This document shows positions 44,184 through 54,801 of a stretch of DNA of 64,000 bases, piece after piece. Below the pieces are notes generated by a model. That model saw only the letters and a program-made list of their open reading frames with translations, did no database searches and was not told the DNA's origin. The stretch is taken from positions 1-64,000 of the forward strand of contig NZ_JANHLK010000008.1 of NCBI RefSeq assembly GCF_028682635.1, written 5' to 3'. Every line of letters starts with the position of its first letter. Within the stretch, counting starts at the first letter, position 1. This DNA comes from Pseudomonas putida. Lineage in GTDB: Bacteria > Pseudomonadota > Gammaproteobacteria > Pseudomonadales > Pseudomonadaceae. The position numbers were made by a program, and so were the translations under genes.

Positions 44184-44220
44184 GGCCAGCCCTCTGCATG
44201 GGGGGCTGGCCTTTTTTTTT
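44184..44220 (+). terminator. Intrinsic terminator after flgL
   Basis: GGCCAGCCC (44184-44192) pairs with GGGCTGGCC (44203-44211), followed by nine or more Ts. Confidence 0.95.
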
Positions 44221-44477
44221 GATTTTTTTTTAATTCTACGTAGCGGGGTGGGGCGGGGCTGCGGACCACAAAATCAAATAAAGCGTGGATCTCTGAGTGA
44301 CCCGCCGGTCAAAACGCGCATCTTCACTGTATCCTGTCTGCGGGCGGTTAGGTGGCGGGCTGTTCAAGGTAACTGCTTGAATCCCGACGTCGCTTCTTCT
44401 GGGGGCCTGGCCCCGACTGTAGACGCCCTCGATTCAGCGAGCGGCGATGTTCAGCTGTTTATTATTGGGAAGCCATA
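44221..44477. other. Gene-free stretch between flgL and the FabH-like gene
   Basis: No coding region is supported. A perfect inverted repeat TTCAAG-N7-CTTGAA lies at 44363-44381. No convincing sigma-54 or FliA promoter was found, so the promoter of the FabH-like gene is unclear. Confidence 0.4.
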
Positions 44478-45407
44478 ATGATTGGCATAAAAAATATAGC
44501 GAGTTACGTGCCGGTAGCCGGGATTGATAATTACGTCCAGGGTGCCAAGTTCGACAAGGACGAAACCTTTATCCTTGGCAAGATCGGCTCGGCATTTTTG
44601 CCACGCATGGCTGCCGATCAGGAAACTTCCGATCTGTGTGTCGAAGCCGCCAATGCGCTGTTTGCCGCCAGTCCCGAACTCAAGCGTGAGTCCATCGACT
44701 GTCTGATCGTCGTCACCCAGAACGGGGATGAGGAGGGGTTGCCGCACACCGCCGCGATCGTTCAGGACAAGCTGGGCCTGCCGACCCACGTCGCCGCTTT
44801 CGATATTTCCCTGGGCTGTTCCGGCTACGTGTACGGCCTGTATGCGATCAAAGGCTTCATGGAAGCCGCGGGGCTGAAAAACGGCCTGCTGATCACCGCC
44901 GATCCGTATTCGAAGATCGTCGACCCGGAAGACCGCAACACCACCATGCTGTTCGGCGATGCCGCAACCGCCACCTGGATGGGTGAAAATGCGGTCTGGC
45001 AATTGGGCAAGTCGAAGTTCGGCACCGACGGTTCCGGTGCTCCGCACCTGAAAGTCAGCGACGGTGTGTTCTTCATGAATGGCCGCCAGGTCTTCAACTT
45101 TGCCTTGCTCAAAGTCCCGGCGCATTTGCATGAGTTGCTGAGCGAGTCGAATTTGCAGGCCAGCGATATCAACGCTTTCTGCATTCACCAAGGCAGTGCG
45201 GCAATTGTCGATGCCGTGGCACGCCGCTTTGAAGAAGGCGAGCCGGAGAAGTTCGTCAAGGACATGCTCGAAACCGGTAACACGGTGTCGTCGAGCATTC
45301 CGCTGTTGTTGCAGAACCACGTGTTCGATTCCAAGTGGACTCGCGTGGCCATCAGCGGCTTTGGCGTGGGCCTCTCGTGGGGTTCGGCGATTCTCTATCG
45401 CGGTTGA
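44478..45407 (+). CDS. FabH-like ketoacyl-ACP synthase III, flagellin-glycosylation-locus type
   Basis: The protein is 309 residues of the thiolase fold. The Cys-His-Asn triad of KAS III is present: C114 (SLGCSGYVYG), H237 (CIHQGS) and N268 (ETGNTVSSSIP). It is therefore probably active in a decarboxylating condensation or acyl transfer. Housekeeping FabH lies with fab genes, whereas this one stands alone between flgL and fliC. In P. syringae a KAS III gene at this place (orf3) accompanies flagellin glycosyltransferases and is linked to acylation of the flagellin glycan. No glycosyltransferase gene is next to it here. A terminator follows. Confidence 0.85.
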   Translation: MIGIKNIASYVPVAGIDNYVQGAKFDKDETFILGKIGSAFLPRMAADQETSDLCVEAANALFAASPELKRESIDCLIVVTQNGDEEGLPHTAAIVQDKLGLPTHVAAFDISLGCSGYVYGLYAIKGFMEAAGLKNGLLITADPYSKIVDPEDRNTTMLFGDAATATWMGENAVWQLGKSKFGTDGSGAPHLKVSDGVFFMNGRQVFNFALLKVPAHLHELLSESNLQASDINAFCIHQGSAAIVDAVARRFEEGEPEKFVKDMLETGNTVSSSIPLLLQNHVFDSKWTRVAISGFGVGLSWGSAILYRG

Positions 45408-45430
45408 CTCATTCGATTGCAATGGCAATA

Positions 45431-45465
45431 AAAAGCGCCCGGAAATTTAGATTTCCGGGCGTTTT
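45431..45465 (+). terminator. Intrinsic terminator after the FabH-like gene
   Basis: CGCCCGGAAAT (45436-45446) pairs with ATTTCCGGGCG (45451-45461) around TTAG, followed by TTTT and preceded by an A run. Confidence 0.92.
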
Positions 45466-45551
45466 GCGTTTTTATGGCGCCGAATTTATGGCGTTAAAGC
45501 CTTGAAAATAAAGGGCTGGCACCCTGCCACTAAAAATTTGCAAAAAACCGC

Positions 45552-45578
45552 TCAAGCAAAGCCTCTTCACGACGATAA
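45552..45578 (+). promoter_or_regulatory. FliA (sigma-28) promoter of fliC
   Basis: TCAAG (45552-45556), a 14-bp gap and GACGATAA (45571-45578) match the Pseudomonas FliA pattern (TCAAG-N14-GCCGATAA) apart from one base. It lies 80 bp before the flagellin start. Confidence 0.8.
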
Positions 45579-45658
45579 CTATTACGTAGGTTCTCTAGGC
45601 CAAACCCGACGGATGTCAGGGCCGGAAGCCGAAGTATCCATCCAACGAGGATTTCGTC

Positions 45659-47098
45659 ATGGCTTTAACCGTAAACACCAACCTTGCTTCCTTGACCGTT
45701 CAGAACAACCTGAACAAAGCTTCCGGCAACCTGCAGACTTCGATGCAGCGCCTGTCCTCCGGCCTGCGTATCAACAGCGCTAAAGACGACGCTGCTGGCC
45801 TGCAAATTTCCAACCGTCTGACCAGCCAGATCAACGGCCTGGGCACCGCCATCAAGAACGCCGGCGACGGTATCTCCATCGCGCAAACGGCTGAAGGCGC
45901 GATGCAGGAATCCACCAACATTCTGCAGAAAATGCGTACCCTGGCCCTGGCTTCCGCGAACGGCTCGCCAAGCGCTGAAGACCGTAAGTCGAACAACGCT
46001 GAATACTCGGCTCTGACTGCTGAACTGACCCGTATCGCTACCACCACTACCTTCGGTGGTCGTAACCTGCTGGACGGTTCATTCGGTACTACTGCTTTCC
46101 AGGTGGGCGCAAACGCCAACCAGACGATCAACATGACTCTGGGCGACGTTTCTGCTAACAAAGTTGGCTCTCAGCAACTGAAAAGCGTAACAAACGCACC
46201 TAGCACTGCTGGTGGTCTGACTGGCGGTCCTATCGTTGTTACAGGCGGTGGCCAGACCAGTGGCACTATCACCGTTGCTGCCGGTGATTCGGCCAAAGCT
46301 ATTGCCGCTCAGTTGAACGGTGCGGTAGGTGGCTTGAGCGCAACTGCCAGCACTGAAGTTTCTTTCAAAGTAACTGCTACACCTGCGGTACCTGCTAACT
46401 TTTCCTTGACGGTAGCTGGTGCCAAGGTCAGCTTCGTTGGTGTAACCAGCACTTCCGATCTGGCTGATCAGTTGAAGTCCAACGCTGCAAAACTGGGCGT
46501 CAGCGTAAACTACGATGCCACCACTCAAGCCCTTTCCGTGAAGTCCGATACCGGCGAGAACCTTGTATTCGACGGCGGTGATGCCGGTGCAGTAGGCGTA
46601 CAGGTCGCAACAAAAAACGGTTCTGGTGCTCTTAGTGGTTACACTGCCTTGGCCGCAGCTGGCGCTACAATCATCGCTACCGGCGCAATCTCGCTGAACT
46701 CCACCAACAGCTATTCGATGTCGGGTGCTGGCGTTGGCGGCTTGTTCGGTGGTGCGGCAGCTACTTCCGCAAATTCGGCCAAGACAGTTGTCAGCAATAC
46801 TGACGTGACTACTGCTGCCAATGCACAAAACGCTGTTGATGTGATTACACAAGCGATCACCGCGATCGACTCCCAGCGTGCTGACCTCGGTGCTGTGCAA
46901 AACCGTTTCGATAGCACCGTGGCCAACCTGCGCAGCATCTCGGACAACTCCACTGCTGCTCGTGGCGTGATCCAGGACGTTGACTTCGCGGCCGAAACTG
47001 CTCAGCTGACCAAGCAGCAAACCCTGCAACAGGCTTCCACCGCGATCCTGTCCCAGGCTAACCAGCTGCCGTCGGCTGTGCTGAAGCTGCTGGGTTGA
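45659..47098 (+). CDS. fliC: Flagellin FliC
   Basis: The protein is 479 residues. Conserved D0/D1 helices are at both ends ([20 protein letters not shown] and the C-terminal [20 protein letters not shown], ending [15 protein letters not shown]). The flg22 region near residue 30 keeps [13 protein letters not shown], the part recognised by plant FLS2. The middle (about 165-395) is Ala/Thr/Gly-rich and variable, and uses more T- and A-ending codons than the flanking flagellar genes. AACGAGGA lies upstream. It is the only flagellin gene in the window. Confidence 0.96.
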   Translation: MALTVNTNLASLTVQNNLNKASGNLQTSMQRLSSGLRINSAKDDAAGLQISNRLTSQINGLGTAIKNAGDGISIAQTAEGAMQESTNILQKMRTLALASANGSPSAEDRKSNNAEYSALTAELTRIATTTTFGGRNLLDGSFGTTAFQVGANANQTINMTLGDVSANKVGSQQLKSVTNAPSTAGGLTGGPIVVTGGGQTSGTITVAAGDSAKAIAAQLNGAVGGLSATASTEVSFKVTATPAVPANFSLTVAGAKVSFVGVTSTSDLADQLKSNAAKLGVSVNYDATTQALSVKSDTGENLVFDGGDAGAVGVQVATKNGSGALSGYTALAAAGATIIATGAISLNSTNSYSMSGAGVGGLFGGAAATSANSAKTVVSNTDVTTAANAQNAVDVITQAITAIDSQRADLGAVQNRFDSTVANLRSISDNSTAARGVIQDVDFAAETAQLTKQQTLQQASTAILSQANQLPSAVLKLLG

Positions 47099-47121
47099 TT
47101 CCGGCGCTTGGTAACTGACGG

Positions 47122-47147
47122 AAGGGCGCGTTTACGCGCCCTTTTGT
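47122..47147 (+). terminator. Intrinsic terminator after fliC
   Basis: AAGGGCGCG (47122-47130) pairs with CGCGCCCTT (47135-47143) around TTTA, followed by Ts. Confidence 0.92.
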
Positions 47148-47172
47148 TATTTTCATGATCAGGAGATCAGGC

Positions 47173-47523
47173 ATGGACATGAGCGTCAAGTTGACCCAGT
47201 CCTATCCCGCCGTTGCCCCGCAAGGCGTAACGCCGAATGTCACTGGAAAGTTGGAACAGCCCAAGGCTGAAGCTGTGAAGGCTTCGAACTCCGAGCCCAA
47301 GCGTGACGAGCTGGAAAAAGCTGTCACCGACATTCAGGAGTTTGTCCAGGCTGCCCGGCGCAATCTGGATTTTTCCATAGATGATTCCACTGGCCGCGTC
47401 GTGGTCAAGGTCATCGCCACCGAAACGGGTCTGGTTATTCGTCAGATACCCTCGGAAGCTGCACTAAAGCTGGCTCAGAGCCTGTCGGACGCCAGTAGTT
47501 TGCTGTTTGACGACAAAGTCTGA
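47173..47523 (+). CDS. flaG: FlaG-family flagellar protein
   Basis: The protein is 116 residues with the FlaG signature in its second half (LEKAVTDIQEFVQAARRNLDFSIDDSTGRVVVKVIATETGLVIRQIPSEAALKL). FlaG limits filament length in Pseudomonas and related bacteria. The start at 47173 is preferred because AGGAG lies 7 bp upstream. It sits between fliC and fliD, as is usual. Confidence 0.9.
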   Translation: MDMSVKLTQSYPAVAPQGVTPNVTGKLEQPKAEAVKASNSEPKRDELEKAVTDIQEFVQAARRNLDFSIDDSTGRVVVKVIATETGLVIRQIPSEAALKLAQSLSDASSLLFDDKV

Positions 47524-47607
47524 ACTGGCATGAATTTTGTTGCTGTCGCTGTTTAAGACGTTCCTGGTCAAGGAAACGGCGGCAGCTACTGGATAAGGAG
47601 AGAGAGG

Positions 47608-48993
47608 ATGGCGGGTACATCGGTTAGCGGTATTGGTTCGAACATCGATACTCAGGCGATTGTGAAGTCTTTGGTGGATTCCGAAAGGGCGCCAAAACAG
47701 ACGCAGATCAACAATCAGACGCTGAAAGCAACCACCTCGCTGTCGTCGATCGGCAAAATCCAGGCGGCGCTGGATGCCTTCCGTGGTGCGTTGGACAACA
47801 TGAAAACCGCTTCCAGCTTCAGCGGCCTGAGCGGCACGTCTTCCGACGAAAAAGTCGCCACCGTGACAATAGGTAACGGTGCCGCTGCTGGCAATTTCTC
47901 GCTGCTGGTCACTCAGTTGGCAACTGCATCGAAAATTTCCACCAAGGTTTTCACAGACGGCGCGTCTTCGGTCGTCAATTCGGGTTCGGCGCCGTCTACT
48001 CTGAGCATCAAGCAAGGCAGCGATACGTTCGACGTCAGCATTCCTGCCGGCGCGACGCTGCAGCAAGTCCGCGATTCGATCAATTCCCAGTACGCGAACC
48101 AGGGCTTGAGCGCCAACATCCTTACTGACGCCAATGGTTCTCGGATGGTGCTGACTTCCAATAAAACGGGTGTCGGTTCGGACCTGAGTCTAACGGGCAA
48201 TTCCGGTCTGGAAACCGGCACCTCGGTTCTCGCGACACCACAGAACGCCAAGTACAAGCTTGATGGCGTGGTGATGGAATCCAAGTCCAATACCATTGCC
48301 GACGCAGTGAGTGGCATTACCGTCAAGTTGACGGGCGTTTCTCCGATTCCGTCCGGTGGCGGTGCGGCGACACCAGCCACCATCACGGTGTCTGCCGATA
48401 CCACGGCGTTGAAGTCGGCAGTCAAGGGTTTTGTTGATACCTACAACGCGCTGATTTCGGCTGCTAATACCGAGACCAAAGTCACGACCAATGCCGACGG
48501 TTCGTTGACCACTGGCGCTCTGACAGGCGACGCCTCTCTGCGTTCACTGTTGTCGTCGGTGCGTACCGAGTTGAATGTCATGGGCGGCACCGGCCAAATG
48601 AAATCTCTCGCTCAGTTCGGCGTCGAGACCGATCAAAAGACCGGCCTGCTCTCCATTGATGACAAAGTGTTTAATGCGGCGGCGCTCACTAATGCCGCTG
48701 ATATCAATGGGATCTTTTCGGGCGATACCGGTTTGCTAGCGCGCATGAAGTCTGCGACGGACAGCTTCGCGATGAAAAATACCGGGGTTTTTGCTGCGCG
48801 TTCGACAAGCTTGAGCGATAGCTTAAATGACCTGAAAAAGCAGCAAGACACTCTTGATGCGCGAATGGCCAGCCTGCAAACGAGCCTGACTGCCAAGTAC
48901 ACCGCCATGGATTCCCTGGTAGCCCGACTGCGCGCCCAGAGCGACAGCATCATGACCACCCTCAATGCGCTGAACAATCCGAAAGACAGCTGA
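47608..48993 (+). CDS. fliD: Filament cap protein FliD (HAP2)
   Basis: The protein is 461 residues. The N-terminus (VSGIGSNIDTQAIVKSLVDSERAPKQTQINNQ) and the C-terminal coiled coil (SLSDSLNDLKKQQDTLDARMASLQTSLTAKYTAMDSLVARLRAQSDSI) are typical of the cap. It forms the cap that folds flagellin at the filament tip, and in P. aeruginosa it binds mucin. AAGGAGAGAGAGG precedes the ATG. Confidence 0.95.
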   Translation: MAGTSVSGIGSNIDTQAIVKSLVDSERAPKQTQINNQTLKATTSLSSIGKIQAALDAFRGALDNMKTASSFSGLSGTSSDEKVATVTIGNGAAAGNFSLLVTQLATASKISTKVFTDGASSVVNSGSAPSTLSIKQGSDTFDVSIPAGATLQQVRDSINSQYANQGLSANILTDANGSRMVLTSNKTGVGSDLSLTGNSGLETGTSVLATPQNAKYKLDGVVMESKSNTIADAVSGITVKLTGVSPIPSGGGAATPATITVSADTTALKSAVKGFVDTYNALISAANTETKVTTNADGSLTTGALTGDASLRSLLSSVRTELNVMGGTGQMKSLAQFGVETDQKTGLLSIDDKVFNAAALTNAADINGIFSGDTGLLARMKSATDSFAMKNTGVFAARSTSLSDSLNDLKKQQDTLDARMASLQTSLTAKYTAMDSLVARLRAQSDSIMTTLNALNNPKDS

Positions 48994-49010
48994 TCCGGAT
49001 TAGGCATAAA

Positions 49011-49049
49011 AAACCCAGGCAAGCTGTAATGACAGCGCCTGGGTTTTTT
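49011..49049 (+). terminator. Intrinsic terminator after fliD
   Basis: AAACCCAGGC (49011-49020) pairs with GCCTGGGTTT (49037-49046), with an inner GCTGT/ACAGC stem, then Ts. Confidence 0.93.
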
Positions 49050-49148
49050 CTTGGGTGAAGTGTCTGCGCTAAAGTTCTGTGCCGATCAGTCGACATAAAG
49101 ATCAGAGCCTTCCCAATTCCAAGCTGCTGTCTGTCACGAGGTAGAAAT

Positions 49149-49544
49149 ATGAACCCCATGAGAGCCCTTCGCCAATACCAGAAGGTCAATTCCCATGCCC
49201 AGATCTCTGAAGCCAATCCACATCGCCTGGTACAACTTCTGATGGAAGGCGGGCTGGACCGCATGGCCCAGGCCAAGGGTGCGTTGGAGCGTGGCGACAT
49301 CGCACTCAAGGGTTTGATGATGGGCAAGGCTGTGGACATCATCATCGGTCTGCGCGATGGCCTGAATCCGGAAAAAACCGATGATCCGGCTTCGCTGCAG
49401 CAGCTCGACAATCTGTACGCCTACATGATGACGCGTCTGATGGAAGCCAATCGAGAAAACGACGCGGCCATCATCGACGAAGTAGCAGGTCTGCTTGAAA
49501 CCCTGAAAAGCGGTTGGGATGCGATTGGAAGCCCACAGGCCTGA
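49149..49544 (+). CDS. fliS: Flagellin export chaperone FliS
   Basis: The protein is 131 residues and all-helical, starting MNPMRALRQYQKVNSHAQISEANPHRLVQLLMEGGLDRMAQAKGAL, the FliS family pattern. It binds the C-terminus of flagellin and prevents early polymerisation. It is followed at once by a FliT-like gene. Confidence 0.95.
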   Translation: MNPMRALRQYQKVNSHAQISEANPHRLVQLLMEGGLDRMAQAKGALERGDIALKGLMMGKAVDIIIGLRDGLNPEKTDDPASLQQLDNLYAYMMTRLMEANRENDAAIIDEVAGLLETLKSGWDAIGSPQA

Positions 49545-49561
49545 GGGCCGAGGATGACGTC

Positions 49562-49858
49562 ATGAGTCAAGCACTGCAACGGATCGAAGAAACACGCGAA
49601 GCGCTCATCGATGCGCTGGCCGAACGTAACTGGGATGCGATCGGCGAGCTGGATTCGGCCTGCCGTGAATGCGTGGATGAGGTGCTCGCTGAAGCACCGA
49701 TCGACGAGGACGCGCTGCGCGCCCACCTGGAGAGCCTGCTGGCGGTGTACAAAGATTTATTGACGGTGACGATGGGCGAGCGTCAGGCAATTGTTGATCA
49801 GATGTCGCAGATCAACCAAGCGAAGAGTGCCGCAAAGGTTTACCATCTGTTTGGTTAA
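49562..49858 (+). CDS. fliT: FliT-like flagellar export chaperone
   Basis: The protein is 98 residues, all-helical and acidic (IEETREALIDALAERNWDAIGELDSACRECVDEVL), with a basic-hydrophobic C-terminus. Size, helical pattern and place after fliS fit a FliT-type chaperone for FliD, although sequence similarity within this family is low. It lies 17 bp downstream of fliS. Confidence 0.75.
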   Translation: MSQALQRIEETREALIDALAERNWDAIGELDSACRECVDEVLAEAPIDEDALRAHLESLLAVYKDLLTVTMGERQAIVDQMSQINQAKSAAKVYHLFG

Positions 49859-50031
49859 TTAATATCTGCTTGATCCAGTCAGATTGCGCCATAAATTTGA
49901 CTGTGAACGGTTTTTTGACTTTACTAGTGGCTGTTTCCAGATTTCAGGCGTCTACAGGCATTAACAGTCTGCAAGCGTCTAGCTTGCCCACTCATTTCGG
50001 GCACCGGGTTGACTAGGGAAGTTACGATTGC
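49859..50031 (+). promoter_or_regulatory. fleQ promoter region
   Basis: A 173-bp gap. A sigma-70-like pair TTGACT-N18-TTTACT is found at 49896-49925. A hairpin GCAAGC/GCTTGC lies at 49971-49987, in the presumed fleQ leader. AGGGAAG (50015-50021) is the ribosome site. The promoter call is tentative. Confidence 0.45.
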
Positions 50032-51507
<1,476 letters not shown>

Positions 51508-51548
51508 CGCCTGTTTTTCAACTCGTTCATTTTCAAGCAGTTTTTTTT

Positions 51549-51564
51549 AGGCACGGGTATTGCT
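51549..51564 (+). promoter_or_regulatory. Sigma-54 promoter of fleSR
   Basis: AGGCAC-GGGTA-TTGCT has GG (51550-51551) and GC (51562-51563) ten bases apart, 54 bp before fleS. Confidence 0.85.
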
Positions 51565-51617
51565 ATAGCCCTCGCAACGTTCCGTTTAACTGACGGTCAG
51601 CCAAGCGAGAGAGCACG

Positions 51618-52841
51618 ATGCCCCAAGCCGCCCCCCTGTCTCCTGTCCCTAGTGCCCTGGGACAATCGTCGTCCGTAGAGCAGGCGAGCCGGCTTGGCCT
51701 CGAGCAGGCGTTTGCCCTGTTCAACCAGATGTCCAGCCAGTTGACCAACTCCTACAGCATGCTCGAAGCCCGGGTCACCGAGCTCAAGGGCGAGTTGGCG
51801 GTGGTCAGCGCCCAACGCATGCAGGAGCTGGCAGAGAAAGAACGTCTGGCCAATCGCCTGCAACACCTGCTCGACCTCCTGCCCGGCGGCGTCATCGTTA
51901 TCGACGCCCAGGGCATCGTGCGCGAAGCCAACCCGGCGGCTTGCGAACTGCTCGGTCTGCCCCTCGAAGGCGAGCTGTGGCGGCAGGTGATTGCCCGTTG
52001 CTTTGCGCCCCGCGAAGACGACGGTCATGAAGTCTCTCTCAAGGATGGTCGGCGCCTGTCGATTGCCACGCGTTCGCTGGGTGCGGAGCCTGGGCAACTG
52101 GTGCTGCTCAACGACCTGACCGAAACCCGCCATCTGCAAGATCAATTGGCGCGCCACGAACGCTTGTCTTCCCTGGGGCGCATGGTCGCGTCGCTGGCGC
52201 ATCAGATTCGCACGCCGTTATCCGCGGCCTTGCTCTACGCCAGTCACTTGACCGAGCAAACGCTGCCGGTCGACACCCAGCAACGTTTCGCCGGACGACT
52301 CAAGGAGCGCCTGCACGAGCTGGAGCATCAGGTGCGCGACATGCTGGTCTTTGCCCGTGGCGAGTTGCCCTTGACCGACCGGGTGACCCCGGCGCAGCTG
52401 ATGCAATCATTGCAGGCGGCGGCGCTGACCCATGTGCAGGACCTGCCGATTCGCTGGCAATGCGACAGTCATGCCGGTGAATTGCTGTGCAACCGCGACA
52501 CCCTGGTCGGTGCGATCCTCAACCTGATCGAGAACGCGATTCAGGCCAGTGCCGGTGAGGTGCGCTTGAAGGTGCATCTCTACACCCGTGGCAACAACTT
52601 GCGTTTGTGTGTCAGCGATAGCGGCAGCGGTATCGACGGCGCGGTGCTGGCGCGCCTGGGGGAACCCTTTTTTACCACCAAGACCACCGGCACCGGCCTC
52701 GGCCTGACCGTGGTCAAGGCAGTCGCCAGGGCTCATCAGGGCGAGTTGCGCTTGCGCTCGCGGATCGGTCGCGGCACCTGTGCGCAGGTGCTCCTGCCGC
52801 TTTTTATCAATGAGAAAAGTAACGCCCAGGGAGTGGAGTGA
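51618..52841 (+). CDS. fleS: FleS, cytoplasmic sensor histidine kinase
   Basis: The protein is 407 residues with no membrane segment. A coiled coil (about 40-85) leads into a PAS domain (about 85-175), a HisKA domain with H195 (SLAHQIRTPLSAALLYA), and a HATPase domain (NLIENAIQASA, DSGSGID, TGTGLGLTVVKAVARAH). It phosphorylates FleR to switch on late basal-body genes. Its stop is 5 bp before the fleR start. Confidence 0.95.
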   Translation: MPQAAPLSPVPSALGQSSSVEQASRLGLEQAFALFNQMSSQLTNSYSMLEARVTELKGELAVVSAQRMQELAEKERLANRLQHLLDLLPGGVIVIDAQGIVREANPAACELLGLPLEGELWRQVIARCFAPREDDGHEVSLKDGRRLSIATRSLGAEPGQLVLLNDLTETRHLQDQLARHERLSSLGRMVASLAHQIRTPLSAALLYASHLTEQTLPVDTQQRFAGRLKERLHELEHQVRDMLVFARGELPLTDRVTPAQLMQSLQAAALTHVQDLPIRWQCDSHAGELLCNRDTLVGAILNLIENAIQASAGEVRLKVHLYTRGNNLRLCVSDSGSGIDGAVLARLGEPFFTTKTTGTGLGLTVVKAVARAHQGELRLRSRIGRGTCAQVLLPLFINEKSNAQGVE

Positions 52842-52846
52842 AGGCC

Positions 52847-54226
52847 ATGGCAATCAAGGTTCTGCTGGTCGAGGATGACCGCGCTTTGCGCGAAGCGCTG
52901 GCGGACACGCTGTTGCTGGCCGGGCACGATTACAAGGCCGTGGCTTCGGCGCAGGAAGCCCTGGAAGCGGCGGGGGCCGAGGCGTTCAACCTGGTGGTCA
53001 GCGACGTCAACATGCCGGGCATGGACGGTCATCAATTGCTCGCGTTGCTGCGGGCGCGACAGCCGCAACTGCCGGTGTTGCTGATGACGGCGCACGGTGC
53101 CGTCGAGCGGGCGGTCGATGCGATGCGCCAGGGTGCCGCGGATTACCTGGTCAAACCGTTCGAGCCCAAGGCGCTGCTCGACCTGGTCGCACGCCATGCG
53201 CTGGGCAATGTCGGCAGCACCGATCACGAAGGGCCTGTGGCGTTCGAACCGGCCAGTGCGCAGTTGCTGGAACTGGCCGCGCGGGTGGCGCGCAGTGATT
53301 CCACGGTGCTGATCTCCGGGGAGTCCGGCACCGGCAAGGAGGTGCTGGCGCGCTACATTCACCAGCACTCCCGGCGCGCCAACCAGCCATTTATTGCGAT
53401 CAACTGCGCGGCGATTCCCGACAACATGCTGGAGGCCACGCTCTTCGGTCACGAGAAGGGCTCGTTCACCGGCGCCATCGCGGCGCAGGCCGGCAAGTTC
53501 GAGCAGGCCGATGGCGGGACTATCCTGCTCGATGAAATTTCCGAAATGCCCCTGGGGTTGCAGGCCAAGTTGCTGCGGGTGCTGCAGGAGCGCGAAGTCG
53601 AGCGAGTCGGTGCGCGCAAGCCGATCACCCTGGATATCCGCGTGGTCGCGACCACCAACCGGGATCTGGCCGCTGAGGTGGCGGCGGGGCGGTTCCGTGA
53701 AGACCTGTACTATCGCCTGTCCGTATTCCCGCTGGCCTGGCGGCCCTTGCGCGAGCGCACGGCCGATATCCTGCCGCTGGCCGAGCGCCTGCTGGCCAAA
53801 CACGTCAATAAAATGAAGCATGCGGCGGCGCGATTGTCGCCCGAGGCGCAGGCGTGCCTGATTGGTTATCCGTGGCCGGGCAATGTGCGCGAACTGGATA
53901 ACGCGATTCAGCGCGCCTTGATCCTGCAGCAGGGTGGAATGATTGAGCCTGAGGATTTCTGTCTCGCCGGGCCGGTCGCTTGCGCGCCGTTACCGGCACT
54001 GGCGCCAGCGCGGGCAGTGGAAGTAGAGGCCGAATCTGCCGGGGCGCTGGGCGACGATCTGCGGCGCCGTGAATTCCAGATGATCATCGACACCCTGCGC
54101 ACCGAGCGCGGCCGCCGCAAAGAGGCCGCCGAGCGCCTGGGCATCAGCCCGCGCACGTTGCGCTACAAGCTGGCGCAGATGCGCGATGCCGGCATGGACG
54201 TGGAAGCGTATTTGTTTGCCACCTGA
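52847..54226 (+). CDS. fleR: FleR, sigma-54-dependent response regulator
   Basis: The protein is 459 residues. The receiver domain has D53 (LVVSDVNMPGMDG), the AAA+ domain has Walker A (GESGTGKEV) and a GSFTGA motif in place of GAFTGA, and the C-terminal Fis-type helix-turn-helix is AAERLGISPRTLRYKL. It activates the RpoN-dependent class III flagellar genes. The ATG at 52847 has GGAG 8 bp upstream; the GTG at 52838 is an alternative that adds three residues. Confidence 0.95.
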   Translation: MAIKVLLVEDDRALREALADTLLLAGHDYKAVASAQEALEAAGAEAFNLVVSDVNMPGMDGHQLLALLRARQPQLPVLLMTAHGAVERAVDAMRQGAADYLVKPFEPKALLDLVARHALGNVGSTDHEGPVAFEPASAQLLELAARVARSDSTVLISGESGTGKEVLARYIHQHSRRANQPFIAINCAAIPDNMLEATLFGHEKGSFTGAIAAQAGKFEQADGGTILLDEISEMPLGLQAKLLRVLQEREVERVGARKPITLDIRVVATTNRDLAAEVAAGRFREDLYYRLSVFPLAWRPLRERTADILPLAERLLAKHVNKMKHAAARLSPEAQACLIGYPWPGNVRELDNAIQRALILQQGGMIEPEDFCLAGPVACAPLPALAPARAVEVEAESAGALGDDLRRREFQMIIDTLRTERGRRKEAAERLGISPRTLRYKLAQMRDAGMDVEAYLFAT

Positions 54227-54244
54227 GCGCTGGCCTGCACGGGG

Positions 54245-54361
54245 CCCTGTAGGAGCAAGCTTGCTCGCGATGGTCGTTAACGATAACGCGGGGTTTCAGG
54301 ATAAACACGTCGCTCTTGGGTCAATCGCGAGCAATCGAGCTTCTACCGGCTGCTCCTACAG
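54245..54361. repeat. Degenerate REPIN, GTAGGAGCAAGCTTGCTCGC family
   Basis: The left arm CCTGTAGGAGCAAGCTTGCT is intact. The right side is interrupted: CGAGCAATCGAGCTTCTACC and then GGCTGCTCCTACAG. It looks like a REPIN with an extra degenerate half. It ends 19 bp before the fliE promoter. Confidence 0.75.
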
Positions 54362-54379
54362 ATGCGACACCGGGAAAGC

Positions 54380-54395
54380 TGGCACCCTTGTTGCT
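54380..54395 (+). promoter_or_regulatory. Sigma-54 promoter of fliE
   Basis: TGGCAC-CCTTG-TTGCT matches the full consensus, with GG (54381-54382) and GC (54393-54394). It lies 62 bp before fliE, in keeping with RpoN/FleR control of fliEFGHIJ. Confidence 0.92.
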
Positions 54396-54456
54396 AACAC
54401 CTCGTTACCCGCTGAGTGAGCGTCAAAAAATTGCGGGCCGCCAGAGAGAGTAGAGC

Positions 54457-54786
54457 ATGAGCCAAGGTATTGAATTCAATCGATTGATGCTGGATATGCG
54501 CGCCATGCAAATGGACGCCATGTCTGCGCCGAAATCGACTGCCGCCGTCCCTGAACTGAATGGCAGCAGCTTTTCCGACATGCTCGGTCAGGCCGTCAAC
54601 AAGGTCAACGACACCCAGCAGGCGTCCACAGCCCTGGCCAATGCCTTCGAGATCGGCAAGAGCGGTGTCGATCTCACGGACGTGATGATTTCCTCGCAGA
54701 AGGCCAGCGTGTCTTTCCAAGCTTTGACCCAAGTGCGCAACAAGCTGGTTCAGGCTTACCAAGACATCATGCAGATGCCGGTTTAA
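54457..54786 (+). CDS. fliE: MS-ring/rod junction protein FliE
   Basis: The protein is 109 residues with the family C-terminus ([44 protein letters not shown]). FliE links the MS ring to the rod and is exported first. GAGAGAGTAGAG precedes the ATG. It is first in the fliEFGHIJ operon. Confidence 0.96.
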   Translation: MSQGIEFNRLMLDMRAMQMDAMSAPKSTAAVPELNGSSFSDMLGQAVNKVNDTQQASTALANAFEIGKSGVDLTDVMISSQKASVSFQALTQVRNKLVQAYQDIMQMPV

Positions 54787-54801
54787 GGACGAGATTGAGT
54801 C

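Noticed and set aside
45505..45525. CTGGCACCCTGCCACT before fliC resembling a sigma-54 site
   Set aside because: The base pair at the -12 position is CT instead of GC, and a good FliA site lies nearby.
49070..49090. GCCGATC before fliS resembling a FliA -10
   Set aside because: No TCAAG/TAAAG -35 element lies 14-15 bp upstream; the nearest TAAAG is only seven bases away.
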